Assembly: GCF_014155765.1 (NCBI RefSeq)
Contig: NZ_SCKT01000008.1
Location: 52,550 to 116,549, forward strand
Reading direction: 5' to 3'
Source of the DNA: Pantoea dispersa
Lineage (GTDB): Bacteria; Pseudomonadota; Gammaproteobacteria; Enterobacterales; Enterobacteriaceae
Length of the DNA stretch: 64,000 nucleotides
Part shown: piece by piece, positions 39,147-49,400 of the stretch
Layout of the letters: each line of letters begins with the position of its first letter
Position numbering within the stretch: the stretch's first letter is position 1
Notes under the pieces: generated by a model
Seen by the model: only the letters and a program-made list of their open reading frames with translations
Told to the model about the DNA's origin: nothing
Database searches by the model: none
Program-made: the position numbers and the translations under genes

Positions 39147-41450
39147 ATGACCATGACGAGAAAACTGAGTTGGTTCACCGCCCTGCTGCTGGGCACGGCA
39201 TCTCTGGCGCAGGCGGCACTTCCGGCGGCACTTCCTGATGCACCGCCTGCGGCAACCTCTGCGCCGCTGTCCGACGTGAACCAACCGCTCGATGCCAGCG
39301 CCCCGCTGCGCGATAGCCAGCTGCTGTTTACCCAGGTGGCACCGCCGCCGGGTAGCATGACGCTGCGCGGCACCGTCCCCACCAGCCAGATTGAGTTCGG
39401 CGTGCGCAGCGACGAAGTGGTCACGCGCGCGCTGCTGACGCTCAACTACCGGCCTTCGCCGGCGCTGCTGCCGACGCAGTCGCAGCTCAAGGTGTATCTC
39501 AACGATGAACTGGTGGGACTGGTCACCGTCACCGCCGATCAGCTCGGCAAAGAGAACCAGACGCAGCTGGAGATCGACCCGCGCTACATTAGCGACTTCA
39601 ACCGCATCCGCCTGGAACTGGTCGGCCATTACGCCAACGTGTGTGAAAATCCGGCCAACAGCACCATCTGGCTGGATATCGGTAAAGCGAGCAAACTGGA
39701 CCTGACGCTGCAGAAGCTGCCGCTGAAAAACGATCTCTCCCATTTCCCGGAGCCATTCTTTGACGCGCGCGACAACCGGCCGCTGCAGCTGCCTATGGTG
39801 TTCAGCGGCCAGCCGGATGTGCAGCAACAGCGTGCGGCAGGCCTGCTGGCCTCGTGGTTCGGTAGCCAGGCGCAGTGGCGCGGCCAGTCCTTCCCGGTGC
39901 TGTATAACCAGCTGCCGGAAGGGCAGCATGCAGTGGTGTTCGCTACCAACGATCGCCGGCCTGACTTCCTGCAAACGCTGCCGCCGGTGGACAAACCCAC
40001 CGTGGAAATGGTCAGCCAGCCGGACAATCCCTATCAGAAGATGCTGCTGATTCTCGGCCGCGACGATAACGATCTGATTACTGCAGTAGAGGGCATTGTG
40101 CAGGGTGAACTGCTACTGCGCGGCGAGCGCGCCACCATCGACAGCGTGAAACTGCTGGCCCCGCGCCAGCCGTACGATGCGCCAAACTGGGTACGCACCG
40201 ATCGCCGTACCACCTTTGGTGAACTGACGCAGTATCAGAACCAGCTGCAGGCCGATGGCCTGCAACCCAACCCGATTAGCCTGACGCTCAACCTGCCGCC
40301 GGATCTGTTCCTGGTGCGCGCACGCGGCATTGATATGGACCTGATCTATCGCTACACCTCACCGGTGCAGCAGGACGGCTCACGGCTGGCGGTGCATCTC
40401 AATAACCAGTTCATGCAGGATTATCCGCTGACCAGTAAAGATGGCGCGGGCCAGCAGCTGATGCGCATTCCGCTGATGCAGGGCCTGCAGGACAACAGCC
40501 GTCAGCTGACCATTCCGGCACTGCGTCTCGGTGTGGTGAACCAGCTGCGCTTTGATTTTGACTACGCCAATACCTTTATCGGCGGCACTGCCGATGGCCG
40601 CTGTGAAACCGTCACCCCCGTCGCGCATCATGCGGTGATCGACGATCGCTCCAGCATCGATTTCTCCGGCTATCGTCACTACATCGAAATGCCTTCGCTC
40701 GGCGCGTTTGCCAGCGCTGGCTTCCCGTTCAGCCGCTTCGCCGATCTGGCGCAAACCCTGGTGCTGGTACCGGCAAAACCGGAGAGCGGCGAAGTCAGTA
40801 CGCTGCTTGACGCGCTGGGGGCGATCGGCGCCCAGACCGGCTATCCGGCACTGCGCGTGCAGATGAGCGATGACTGGCGCAACGCCAAAGACCACGATGC
40901 CGATCTGCTGCTGATCGGCAGCATTCCGCCGGATCTGCAGGCGGACACGGCGATCAATCTGCTGGTGGATCGCACGCGCAGCACCCTCAACATGCCATCG
41001 CGCCCGGGCAGCGCGCCCAACGTGCCACTGTCAGCCAGCGAGCGCACTGCCGAAAGCCAGACCGGCATCAGTTCGCGCGGTCCGCTCGGCGCCCTGGTTG
41101 GCTTCCAGTCGCCGTTCCACGATCAGCGCAGCGTGGTGGCGCTGCTGGCTGACAGCCCGCGCGGCTGGGATTTGCTGAATGCAGCGCTGCGCGACAGCGG
41201 CAAACGCGCGGCGATGTTCGGTTCCGTCAGCATCGTCCGGGAGTCCGGCGTCAACAGCGTGCGCGTGGGCGATACCTACTTTGTCGGGCATCTGCCGTGG
41301 TGGGAGCGGCTGTGGAATCTGCTGGCCACCCATCCGGTATGGCTGGCGATATGTGCCGTGCTGGTGGTGATCCTGTTCGCCCTGATGGCCTGGCGCCTGA
41401 TGCGCATGGTGAGCCGTCGTCGCCTGGCTGAGCTGGATGACGATGAATAA
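39147..41450 (+). CDS. bcsB: Cellulose synthase periplasmic subunit BcsB, E. coli-type
   Basis: BcsB is the periplasmic partner of BcsA, needed for catalysis and guiding the glucan through the periplasm. The 767-residue protein has a signal peptide (cleavage near LAQA-AL), paired carbohydrate-binding and flavodoxin-like modules, and a C-terminal membrane helix (about 730-752) with a basic end. It starts 9 bp after the complete bcsA frame; a second ATG two codons on is also possible. It overlaps bcsC by 14 bp. The frame is fully open, in contrast to bcsA. Confidence 0.95.
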   Translation: MTMTRKLSWFTALLLGTASLAQAALPAALPDAPPAATSAPLSDVNQPLDASAPLRDSQLLFTQVAPPPGSMTLRGTVPTSQIEFGVRSDEVVTRALLTLNYRPSPALLPTQSQLKVYLNDELVGLVTVTADQLGKENQTQLEIDPRYISDFNRIRLELVGHYANVCENPANSTIWLDIGKASKLDLTLQKLPLKNDLSHFPEPFFDARDNRPLQLPMVFSGQPDVQQQRAAGLLASWFGSQAQWRGQSFPVLYNQLPEGQHAVVFATNDRRPDFLQTLPPVDKPTVEMVSQPDNPYQKMLLILGRDDNDLITAVEGIVQGELLLRGERATIDSVKLLAPRQPYDAPNWVRTDRRTTFGELTQYQNQLQADGLQPNPISLTLNLPPDLFLVRARGIDMDLIYRYTSPVQQDGSRLAVHLNNQFMQDYPLTSKDGAGQQLMRIPLMQGLQDNSRQLTIPALRLGVVNQLRFDFDYANTFIGGTADGRCETVTPVAHHAVIDDRSSIDFSGYRHYIEMPSLGAFASAGFPFSRFADLAQTLVLVPAKPESGEVSTLLDALGAIGAQTGYPALRVQMSDDWRNAKDHDADLLLIGSIPPDLQADTAINLLVDRTRSTLNMPSRPGSAPNVPLSASERTAESQTGISSRGPLGALVGFQSPFHDQRSVVALLADSPRGWDLLNAALRDSGKRAAMFGSVSIVRESGVNSVRVGDTYFVGHLPWWERLWNLLATHPVWLAICAVLVVILFALMAWRLMRMVSRRRLAELDDDE

Positions 41451-44400
41451 GTTACCGCTTGCGCTGCTGATCGCCAGTGCGCTGGCCGGCAGCGTGGCGG
41501 CCGCACCCGGTCCGCAGGTGGCGCCGGTGGCGTGGCTGCTGATGCAGATTCGTACCGGCGAATCCACCAACAAATACGATTTGGTGCAGCAGTCGCTGTA
41601 CCGGCTGGAAAAAATCGATCCGGATAACCCGCAGGTGCTGGCGGCACGCATTCGTATGGCGCTGCGTCAGGGCGATCAGGCCAAAGCTCAGCAGCTGTTC
41701 GATGCACTGCAAAAGGCTGCACCGGATGACGCCGCCACACGCGAATCTGCGGCAGGTTTGCGCCTGATGAGCCCCGAAGGACGTCAGCAGTTGCAGCAGG
41801 CGCGGCTGCTGGCCACCGCCGGACGGCTGCCGGAGGCCAAAGCAGCGTGGGATGCGCTGTTTCACGGCGTCTTTCCCGATGTAAACACCGAACTGGAGTA
41901 CTGGCGACTGGTGGCGCGCCTGCCGGGCCAGCAGCCGCTCGCCTGGCGTCAGTTGCAGGCGCTGGAGCAGCGTTATCCGGGCAATATCGGCGTCGAGCTA
42001 CAGCTGGCGCGCATGGCGTTTGATAATAATCAGCCGGATCAGGCGGTGACCCAGCTGCGTCAGCTGGCCAACCGCGACGGCGGCCGCGATGCCGCGTCTG
42101 AACTGTGGCTGCAGCAGATCCAGAACCAGCCGGTAAGCGAGCGCAGCGTTGCCAGCCTGCAGCAGTATCTGCAGGTGTTCACCAGCGGCGATGCGCAACA
42201 GCGCGGAGCGGATGAGCTGGCGCGTCAGCAAAAAATGCTGGCCGATCCGGCCTTCCGCCAGCGCATGCGCGGCCTGGCGCTGGTCGAGGCTGGCGGCGGC
42301 GCGGCGGCAATCGGCGCATTACAGGCGGCGCTGAAGGCCAATCCGGACGACGCCGAACTGCTCGGTGCCATGGGCCAGGCGCAGGCGCGTGCCGGTCACC
42401 GTTCCGCCGCCATCAGCTGGCTACAGAAAGCGATTCAGGCGGGCCAGGCCAGCACGCAAATCGGCAAGTGGCAGTCCCTGCTACAGACCAATCGTTACTG
42501 GCTGGCCATCGACAGCGGCGACGCGGCGCTGAAGCAGGGTGATTTATCCGGCGCTGAGCGGCAGTACCGCAGCGCGCAGGCCATCGACAGCAATGACAGC
42601 TGGGCGCTCATCGGCCTCGGTGATGTGGCGCAGGCGCGTAAAAACAGCGCGTTAGCCCGGCAGTACTGGCAGCAGGCGCTGCGCCTTGACCGCAGTAACG
42701 GCACGGCGCAGCAGCGCCTGAGCAATTTACGTATTGAGAGCCTGCTGGCCGACGCAGATACGCTGGCGCAGCAGCAGCAATGGCCGCAGGCGGTAGCGAA
42801 ATACCGTGAGCGGGCTCAGGCGCGACCGGATGATGTCTGGCTGGCCTGGCGGCTGGCCAATGCGCTACGCAGCAGCGGTGACAACCAGGCAGGCGCGGCG
42901 GTAATGGCCGCGATGGTGCGCCAGCAGCCGCAGCAGCCAGCCGCGCTGTATGCCACGGCACTGTGGCAGTCATCCGGCGACGACGATGCCGCCGCGCTGG
43001 CCACGCTGCACCGTTTACCCACCGCCCGCTGGGACAGCAACATGCATGAACTGGCGGACCGCCTGGCGCAAAACCAGGCGTTCGGGCGTGCCGGGGAGCT
43101 ACGCGCCCGCGGTGATGAAGCCGCCGCCATCCGCTTGCTGCAACAGCAGCCGGCCTCGCCGCGCCGCGACATTACGCTGGCCGACTGGGCGCTGGAGCGG
43201 GGCGATGCCACAACAGCGCTGGCCGGTTATCAGCAGGTGCTGCAGCAGGACGCCAGCAACAACGATGCCGCGCTCGGCCGCATCGAGGCGCTGCTGGCGC
43301 TGCAGCGCACCACCGAAGCGCGCGCAGCGCTGCACAGCCTGCCGGACAGCGTGGCGCAGCAGAGCCTGAACAGCGGCCGGCGCGTGGCACTCGCCTGGCA
43401 AAACAGCGGCGATACCAGCAAAGCGCAGCAGCTGTTCAGCGCGCTGAAAACCCGCGCCGCCGCCGTCGCGCCGTCACAGGAAAAAGCGCTGGTGCTGCGT
43501 GATGCCGCGCGGCTGGAGAGACAGCAGCGCCAGCCCGCGCTGGCACAGCAGGATTACCGCGCGGCGATGGTCGCCAGCGGCATCACCCCTGCGCTGCCAG
43601 ACGATAACGCCCGCTATACCCGGCTGACGCGCACGCAGGCACAGGACGACTGGCTGAAGCGCAGCATCCGCAGCGACGCCGCTGACCTGTATCGCCAGCA
43701 GGACACCACTGTGACGCTGGAACAGGACTACTCGCGCGATAAGGGCAACGGTGGCACCTCTGACTTTACCGCCCATACCACCATGCTGCAGGCGGAAACC
43801 CCGCTGGCCGATGGCCGCAGCTTTGTGCGCGTTGATCACGTACAGGTTTCTGCCGGAACATTTTCCACCACTGATGGCAGCCATAGTGAACAGTTCGGCA
43901 GCTGTAACGACGCCAACGCCGGGGGCTGCCGGCGCGATTTCACCCAGCGGGACGAAGGCACCGCGCTGGGCGTCGGCTGGCACAACGATCGCTGGTCAGC
44001 CGATATCGGCACCACGCCGCTCGGTTTTACCGTCACTAACTGGGTCGGCGGCGTAAGCTGGAAAACTGACATCGACGATCTCGGGGTGACCTTTACCGCT
44101 TCACGTCGCCCAATCTCCAGTTCGCTGCTGGCTTACGCCGGCGCGCGCGATCCGGCCACTAACGGCGGCAAAAACTGGGGCGGCGTCGTCGCGACCGGCG
44201 GCGGCATCGGCCTGAGTTACGATCGGGGCGGCGCGCACGGGGTGTGGGCCGATCTCAGCGCCCATCAAATCAGCGGTGAAAACGTGGCGGACAACAGCCG
44301 CGAACGGCTGATGGCAGGCTATTACTACAAGCTGATCAATAGCGACAACCAGCGCGCCACCATCGGCCTGAACAGTATGCTGTGGCACTATCAGAAAGAT

Positions 44401-44823
44401 TTGAGCGACTACACCTTTGGCCAGGGCGGCTATTACAGCCCGCAGCGCTACTTCTCGCTGGCGGTGCCGCTGACCTGGCGTCAGCGCACGGAAAACTGGT
44501 CGTATGAACTCGGCGGCTCGGTGTCGTGGTCACAGTCAACCACCGACGCTCAGGCGCGCTACCCGGTGAATCCCGGCTTTACGCTGGCCAGCAATCCGTC
44601 ATCGGACAGCAGTTCCGGACGCGGTTTCGGCTATACCTTGCAGGCGTTGATAGAGCGGCGCATCACGCCGCACTGGTCGCTGGGTTTGGCCATGGACATT
44701 CAGCAGGCGAAAGATTACACCCCAAGCCACGGGCTGCTGTATGTGCGCTACTCAATGGCCGGCTGGAACGGCGACATGGATATGCCACCACAGCCACTGG
44801 AACCGTATGCGGATTTTAAATAA
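41437..44823 (+). CDS. bcsC: Cellulose export outer-membrane protein BcsC, E. coli-type
   Basis: BcsC carries cellulose through the periplasm and outer membrane. The 1128-residue protein has a signal peptide (cleavage near VAA-AP), a long alpha-solenoid of TPR repeats to about 770, and a C-terminal 16-strand-type beta-barrel (from about LEQDYSRD at 764) ending AGWNGDMDMPPQPLEPYADFK, much like E. coli. The start may be 41437 or, two codons on, 41443. In E. coli bcsZ lies between bcsB and bcsC; here B and C overlap directly and bcsZ is in the other operon. Confidence 0.95.
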   Translation: MTMNKLPLALLIASALAGSVAAAPGPQVAPVAWLLMQIRTGESTNKYDLVQQSLYRLEKIDPDNPQVLAARIRMALRQGDQAKAQQLFDALQKAAPDDAATRESAAGLRLMSPEGRQQLQQARLLATAGRLPEAKAAWDALFHGVFPDVNTELEYWRLVARLPGQQPLAWRQLQALEQRYPGNIGVELQLARMAFDNNQPDQAVTQLRQLANRDGGRDAASELWLQQIQNQPVSERSVASLQQYLQVFTSGDAQQRGADELARQQKMLADPAFRQRMRGLALVEAGGGAAAIGALQAALKANPDDAELLGAMGQAQARAGHRSAAISWLQKAIQAGQASTQIGKWQSLLQTNRYWLAIDSGDAALKQGDLSGAERQYRSAQAIDSNDSWALIGLGDVAQARKNSALARQYWQQALRLDRSNGTAQQRLSNLRIESLLADADTLAQQQQWPQAVAKYRERAQARPDDVWLAWRLANALRSSGDNQAGAAVMAAMVRQQPQQPAALYATALWQSSGDDDAAALATLHRLPTARWDSNMHELADRLAQNQAFGRAGELRARGDEAAAIRLLQQQPASPRRDITLADWALERGDATTALAGYQQVLQQDASNNDAALGRIEALLALQRTTEARAALHSLPDSVAQQSLNSGRRVALAWQNSGDTSKAQQLFSALKTRAAAVAPSQEKALVLRDAARLERQQRQPALAQQDYRAAMVASGITPALPDDNARYTRLTRTQAQDDWLKRSIRSDAADLYRQQDTTVTLEQDYSRDKGNGGTSDFTAHTTMLQAETPLADGRSFVRVDHVQVSAGTFSTTDGSHSEQFGSCNDANAGGCRRDFTQRDEGTALGVGWHNDRWSADIGTTPLGFTVTNWVGGVSWKTDIDDLGVTFTASRRPISSSLLAYAGARDPATNGGKNWGGVVATGGGIGLSYDRGGAHGVWADLSAHQISGENVADNSRERLMAGYYYKLINSDNQRATIGLNSMLWHYQKDLSDYTFGQGGYYSPQRYFSLAVPLTWRQRTENWSYELGGSVSWSQSTTDAQARYPVNPGFTLASNPSSDSSSGRGFGYTLQALIERRITPHWSLGLAMDIQQAKDYTPSHGLLYVRYSMAGWNGDMDMPPQPLEPYADFK

Positions 44824-44840
44824 GCACACGAAAATGAAAA

Positions 44841-44908
44841 GGTCGCCATAAATGGCGACCCTACAAGATAGTTGCGTGGTTTTTACAGGGTGCGCTTTGA
44901 TGCGCTCC
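44841..44908. repeat. Dispersed two-hairpin repeat, copy 2
   Basis: Arm 2 (GGTCGCCAT/ATGGCGACC plus CTACA, 44841-44865) is followed by 19 nt and a diverged arm 1 (ACAGGGTGCGCTTTGATGCG, from 44885). It sits between the converging bcsC and bcsZ genes of the two cellulose operons, 17 bp past the bcsC stop, and the strong first hairpin may act as a transcription barrier. No other terminator is visible between the two operons. Confidence 0.8.
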
Positions 44909-44942
44909 GGTATAAATCCCGACGGGTGCAGGTAGCGTTCGG

Positions 44943-45947
44943 CTATCGCTTCTCCTGATAAGCCAGCCAGGTCAGCAGTTGCAGGCTGGCGGAGAAATAG
45001 TTTTGCTCCGGCGCTAAGCGGTCGCTGAGGTAGCCGGTTTGGTTGAGCGTCAGGTCGCGCACCGCGGTCAGGCCACCTTCCATATTGTAAGGTGCCGGGG
45101 TATTGGCCAGCACATCAAACCACGCTGGCGTGGTGTCGCGCGCGTAGCCCTGCCAGACGCGCTGGAAGGGCACCAGCCGCAGGCTTTGCGGATCGTACCA
45201 CCAGATATTCAGCGGAATACGAATCGCGTCATAGCTGAAGCGGTTGGAATAGCCGACCGCCGGCGCGACGGAGCCATCGGCGTTCAGCGCCACCCAGTCC
45301 AGCGGCAGGCCGGTTTTGCCAAACTGCATGTCGCCCAGCAGCGCAAGGCTATCATCAATCAGCGTGTTCCACACGCGCAGATGGCTGTGCTGCGCAAACT
45401 CCTGCCATGCGGCGAACAGGAAATAGGAAGGGTTAAGCACCACATAGCTGGTTTTATCGAAGCCCTGCGCGCCCGGCAACATCACCTTGCGGCCGGCGTA
45501 GTCGATCACCGTTAGCTTGATGACCGCGCGCTGAATGCGATCCGACGCCTGCTGATAATCACCGCCCCACTTCTGTGCCGCGCGCTGCAGCGCCCAGGCG
45601 ATCAGCACATCCCCGTCCGAGGCATCATTCTTATCGGCGATGGGATCGGCTGCGCCCGGCGTATAGCGCCAGTAGAACAGGTCATTCTGCGGATTGCGCA
45701 GATGGGTACGCGTCCACTGCCACAGCAAATCAAAGGTGGCGCGATCGTTATACGCCACCGCCAGCAGCATGCCGTAGCCCTGACCTTCGGTGTGGCTGAC
45801 GTTGTTGTTGGCCGTATCGCTGATGCGGCCGTCGCTGCTCATAAAGCGGCTTTTGTAACTGCTCCAGCCATCGGCGGCCGCCTGAGCACTGAAAAATATC
45901 ACCATGAAACACAGCATCCACTGACGCCAGAACCGCATCACTCTCAT
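44943..45947 (-). CDS. bcsZ: Periplasmic endo-1,4-beta-glucanase
   Basis: BcsZ (family GH8) cuts cellulose in the periplasm and is needed for proper export. The 334-residue protein has a signal peptide (cleavage near AQAAA-DG), the catalytic acid Glu in [14 protein letters not shown] near residue 52, [13 protein letters not shown] near 110 and [10 protein letters not shown] near 235. The start at 45947 (ATG, AGGAAG 7 nt upstream) is preferred to a GTG one codon earlier. It is the last gene of the BcsD-type operon and the only bcsZ in the window. Confidence 0.94.
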   Translation of the reverse strand: MRVMRFWRQWMLCFMVIFFSAQAAADGWSSYKSRFMSSDGRISDTANNNVSHTEGQGYGMLLAVAYNDRATFDLLWQWTRTHLRNPQNDLFYWRYTPGAADPIADKNDASDGDVLIAWALQRAAQKWGGDYQQASDRIQRAVIKLTVIDYAGRKVMLPGAQGFDKTSYVVLNPSYFLFAAWQEFAQHSHLRVWNTLIDDSLALLGDMQFGKTGLPLDWVALNADGSVAPAVGYSNRFSYDAIRIPLNIWWYDPQSLRLVPFQRVWQGYARDTTPAWFDVLANTPAPYNMEGGLTAVRDLTLNQTGYLSDRLAPEQNYFSASLQLLTWLAYQEKR

Positions 45948-45956
45948 CACAGCTTC

Positions 45957-46403
45957 CTATTGGTATCGATAATGCAGCGTGCCGCCGTCGATTTTTTCCA
46001 GCGTCAGCGGTACCGCCGCGCTACCACCCTGCGCACGTAGCCACTGCGCGTACACGCCGGCCAGCACTGCGCTCAGCGCCAGCTGCCAGCGTTCTGCATC
46101 AAGCTGGCTGTCGCCCTGCGGCAGGGCATGGTGCTCAAGCATAATCGCGTTCTGCTGCGGCTGCAGCTGAACAAAGCCCCAGTTAAAGCGTGCCAGCTGG
46201 AGATTAATTTCGCGCTCCAGATCCTGCACGGTGCGCGCCTCCGGCAAAGGATAGCGCGTTGCCAGCAATTCGCCCACGCCGTTGAGGAAGGCTTCCGCCT
46301 CCGCGCCAGCGTTGTCCAGCATGCTCTCAATCATCACGCTGACCAGATCAAACCAGCCCGGCTGATACGGATGGCTGATGCGTGCGCCCGGTTGCTCACT
46401 CAT
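45957..46403 (-). CDS. bcsD: Cellulose synthase subunit BcsD
   Basis: BcsD family proteins form a periplasmic octameric ring in Komagataeibacter that helps order glucan chains into crystalline fibres. The 148-residue product has no signal peptide and matches in length (about 156) and in the W-F-x-L-x-x-x-x-E-S-M-L pattern near the N-terminus (WFDLVSVMIESML). It starts inside the bcsC stop (TAATG) and precedes bcsZ by 9 bp. Its presence defines the second operon as the BcsD type. Confidence 0.88.
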   Translation of the reverse strand: MSEQPGARISHPYQPGWFDLVSVMIESMLDNAGAEAEAFLNGVGELLATRYPLPEARTVQDLEREINLQLARFNWGFVQLQPQQNAIMLEHHALPQGDSQLDAERWQLALSAVLAGVYAQWLRAQGGSAAVPLTLEKIDGGTLHYRYQ

Positions 46404-49400
46404 TAGTTGTCTCCAAACAGATAACGGAAGTACAGATTGGCTGTGCTTTCGTTGTAATCGCCAAAGGTGTCATAGCCGAGCTGGCCGCCGATGGTGACGT
46501 CTTTATTAATCTTATAATCGGCACCGGCGTGCAGGTTATAGCCGATGCCGTTTTTGCTCTCACCGCTGTAGTAGGCGCTTTTGACAAAGCCCTGATCGGC
46601 GAGGCTTTGCAGCTGGGACTGCAGCGACGGATCGTTGGGGAAATACGCGCTCTTGTCCTGGCTGTACGACTGATAGCCGACCGAACCGCCAACGTTGACT
46701 TTCAGGTCATCAAACTTGCGGCTGAAGTCGACAGGGAACGACACCGCGGCATAATTCTGCGGACTGAAATAGCCGCCCTGACCGTAGCTGAAGTAACTCA
46801 GGTTTTTGGAGAAATCCATCCACGACAGGCTCATGCCGACCTTCAGCTCGCGGTCGTCGTAGTGGTAAGGCCGCACGTAAGCGCCCGCCGTGGCCTGCAC
46901 GCTGTTGTTGCTCGCCACGTTCTCGCCCAGATAGCTGTAAGCGCCGCCGCCGACGTAGAAACCCGCGTCGCCGTTATCGAAGCTCAGCATGGCGTTGCCG
47001 CCGTTTTTGGTGACGCGCCCCCAGCGCTTGCCGCTGGTCTTGTCCTCCACGCCAACGTACGACAGCAGGCTGTCGGTCATGGCGCGGCGTTCACCGGTGA
47101 GGATCAGCGTCAGGAAATCGGTCAGCTTCGGCGACCACTGCACGCCGCCCACCAGCGTACTGAGATCCTGGCCGAGCGGCGTGCTGCCGAGGTCGATTTT
47201 GTAGCTGTCGCCCTTCAGCGCCATATTCAGTTCCACGCCGGTGGCCTTTTGCGAATCGGTCGACGAAGACGGCGTGTCGTCTATTTTCGCCGCGCCGGAT
47301 GCCACCACATTGCCCTGCACCAGCGCGTTGCTGCCGAAGCGACGCCACGCATCACCGGCCGCACTGCCAGCGGTGAGCGACACCGGCGTCATCGTAAAGT
47401 CGAAGCGCGACTCGCCGAACGGCACGGTCGAGAAGGTCAGCGGCGCTTTGGCTTCGGTCAGCTTGCTGAGCCCCGATTCGCCGTCGCGTCCGCGCACCTG
47501 CATCTGCCCCTGTACCCAGGTGCCGGTTTTCTCCTGCAGATTGTCCATCATCTCGTCAATCTGGCGCAGCGTCTGGCTCTGCCGGACCTCCGGCGTGGTG
47601 CTCGCCAGCGTGACGTCCTGCGCGCTGCTGCTGGTGGCCGGTGCCGTTTGCCACGGCATTACCGTGCCATAGCTGGAAGGCGAACCGGACACCGGCGAGG
47701 TGCTGCGGTTGATAAACGGATTGTCCGCCAGCGCCAGACCGCCAACGGTCGGCACGCTGCCGCTCTGTGCGCCCTGCAGACCAATCAGCTGGCCGCGCGC
47801 GCTGCGCAGGTAGCTCATCGCCTGACTGTGCTCGCCGTTGGCTTCCGCCACGCGTGCCAGCAGTAACAGGCGATCCGGCGTCTGCTCATTGCGCAGGCCG
47901 CGGGTTAAGGTGTTCGCTTTGTCGATGTCGTTCTGCGCCAGCGCCACATCAATAGCGCCAGTGCGCGCATCCTGAGTGGGCGTATCCTGCGTCAGCAGAT
48001 AGTCATACACCACGCCCGCTTCTTTGTTCATCTTGCCGGACTGATACAGACGCGCCATGGCAAACATCAGATCGCGGTTCTGCGGATCGTGCTGCAGCGC
48101 ACCCACCAGCTTGTCATAGGCGGCGGCGTACTGCTTCTGCTCGCGCAGGCGATCGACTTCATTGATGAGATAACCGTTGCGGATACCGGCCAGCTGCGTG
48201 GGCGTACTGCGCGCCTGCAGCTCCGGACTGCTGAGGAAGCTCTGCGCTTCGGTCGTCAGTCCCGCCTGATTCAGTACCGCCACCTGCGCGGCGTAATCAC
48301 CGGCGTTGCCCTGCACGCCGCGCTGCATGTTGCCGCGCACCACCGTCACCGCCGTGGTGAGATCGCCGGCTTTGGCCAGTTTCTGCGCCAGATTACCGGC
48401 ATCGACCGGATTGGCTGGCGGCGTGGCGGCCAGCGCGCGTAGCGTATTGGCCGCCGCCGCGTCAGATCCCTGCGCCAGATAGCGATCGGCGGTGGCCATT
48501 TGCAGATTGAAATTCACGCGCTGCGCCAGTTCGCGCATCTCGCTGTTCTTGCTGCCGTTGGGAATGCGCGCCAGCAGCTGGCTGGCCTGCTGCCAGGCAC
48601 CGCTCTCGCTGGCGTTGAGCGCACCGGCGTACAGCTCGCTGGTGCTGGCACCGCTGCGCAGGGTCGGCTGCATGACGTTGGCAGCCAGTAAACTATCGCC
48701 CTGCGCGCGGTAGATGCGCGCCAGATCGAGTCGCAGCCAGCCGTCGCTGGGATAGCGCTGAATGGCGCTGTTCAGCGTGGCGATGGCCGCACTGCGGTTG
48801 CCTGCCGCCAGCTCGCGTTTTGCCTGCGCACGCAGCGGATCGCTGCTGTTACCGCGCGGCGCCACGCTCTGGCGCACGCTGTCGGGCAATGATGCCAGCA
48901 GGGTATTGGCTTCGGCGCTGCGGTTTTGCTGGCGCAGCACGTAAAACAGCCCCTCTTTGGCGCTGCGGTTATCGGCATCGCTCTGCAGAATGGCCCGGTA
49001 GGTTTGCTCCGCCTGCTGCAGCTGATTGCTGCGGCGCAGCACATCAGCGCGGAACAGCTTCGCCGATATACCTTTTTCGCCCTCGGCCTGCGTCAGCGGC
49101 TCACTCAGCGCCAGCGCCTGCGCGCTGTCACCGTTTTTCAGCGCCTGCTGGGCATTCGCCAGCTGCGCGTAAAAGCGGGCGTCGGCCGCCTGCTGCTGAC
49201 GCTGCTGGCTCTGATCGCCGCCCAGCTGTGCGGCGCGCGTCAGATAATCGGCGGCTTCGGCGTAGCGTCCGGCGCGCTGCGCCACGTAGCCCATACCGGC
49301 CAGCGCATCGGCGTCCTGCGGGTTGGCCTGCAGCACTTTTTCAAAGTTGTTCTGCGCACCGCTGACGTCGCCGCTGTTCAGCGCGCTAAAGCCCGCGCCC

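Noticed and set aside
37992-39974. A 660-codon minus-strand frame across bcsA/bcsB
   Set aside because: Antisense to conserved bcsA and bcsB with His/Gln/Arg-rich shadow composition. Notably it crosses the TAG, but this only reflects codon bias.
46382-47866. A 494-codon plus-strand frame
   Set aside because: Antisense to the second bcsC, no ribosome binding site and no family resemblance; the minus-strand gene has signal peptide, TPRs and barrel.
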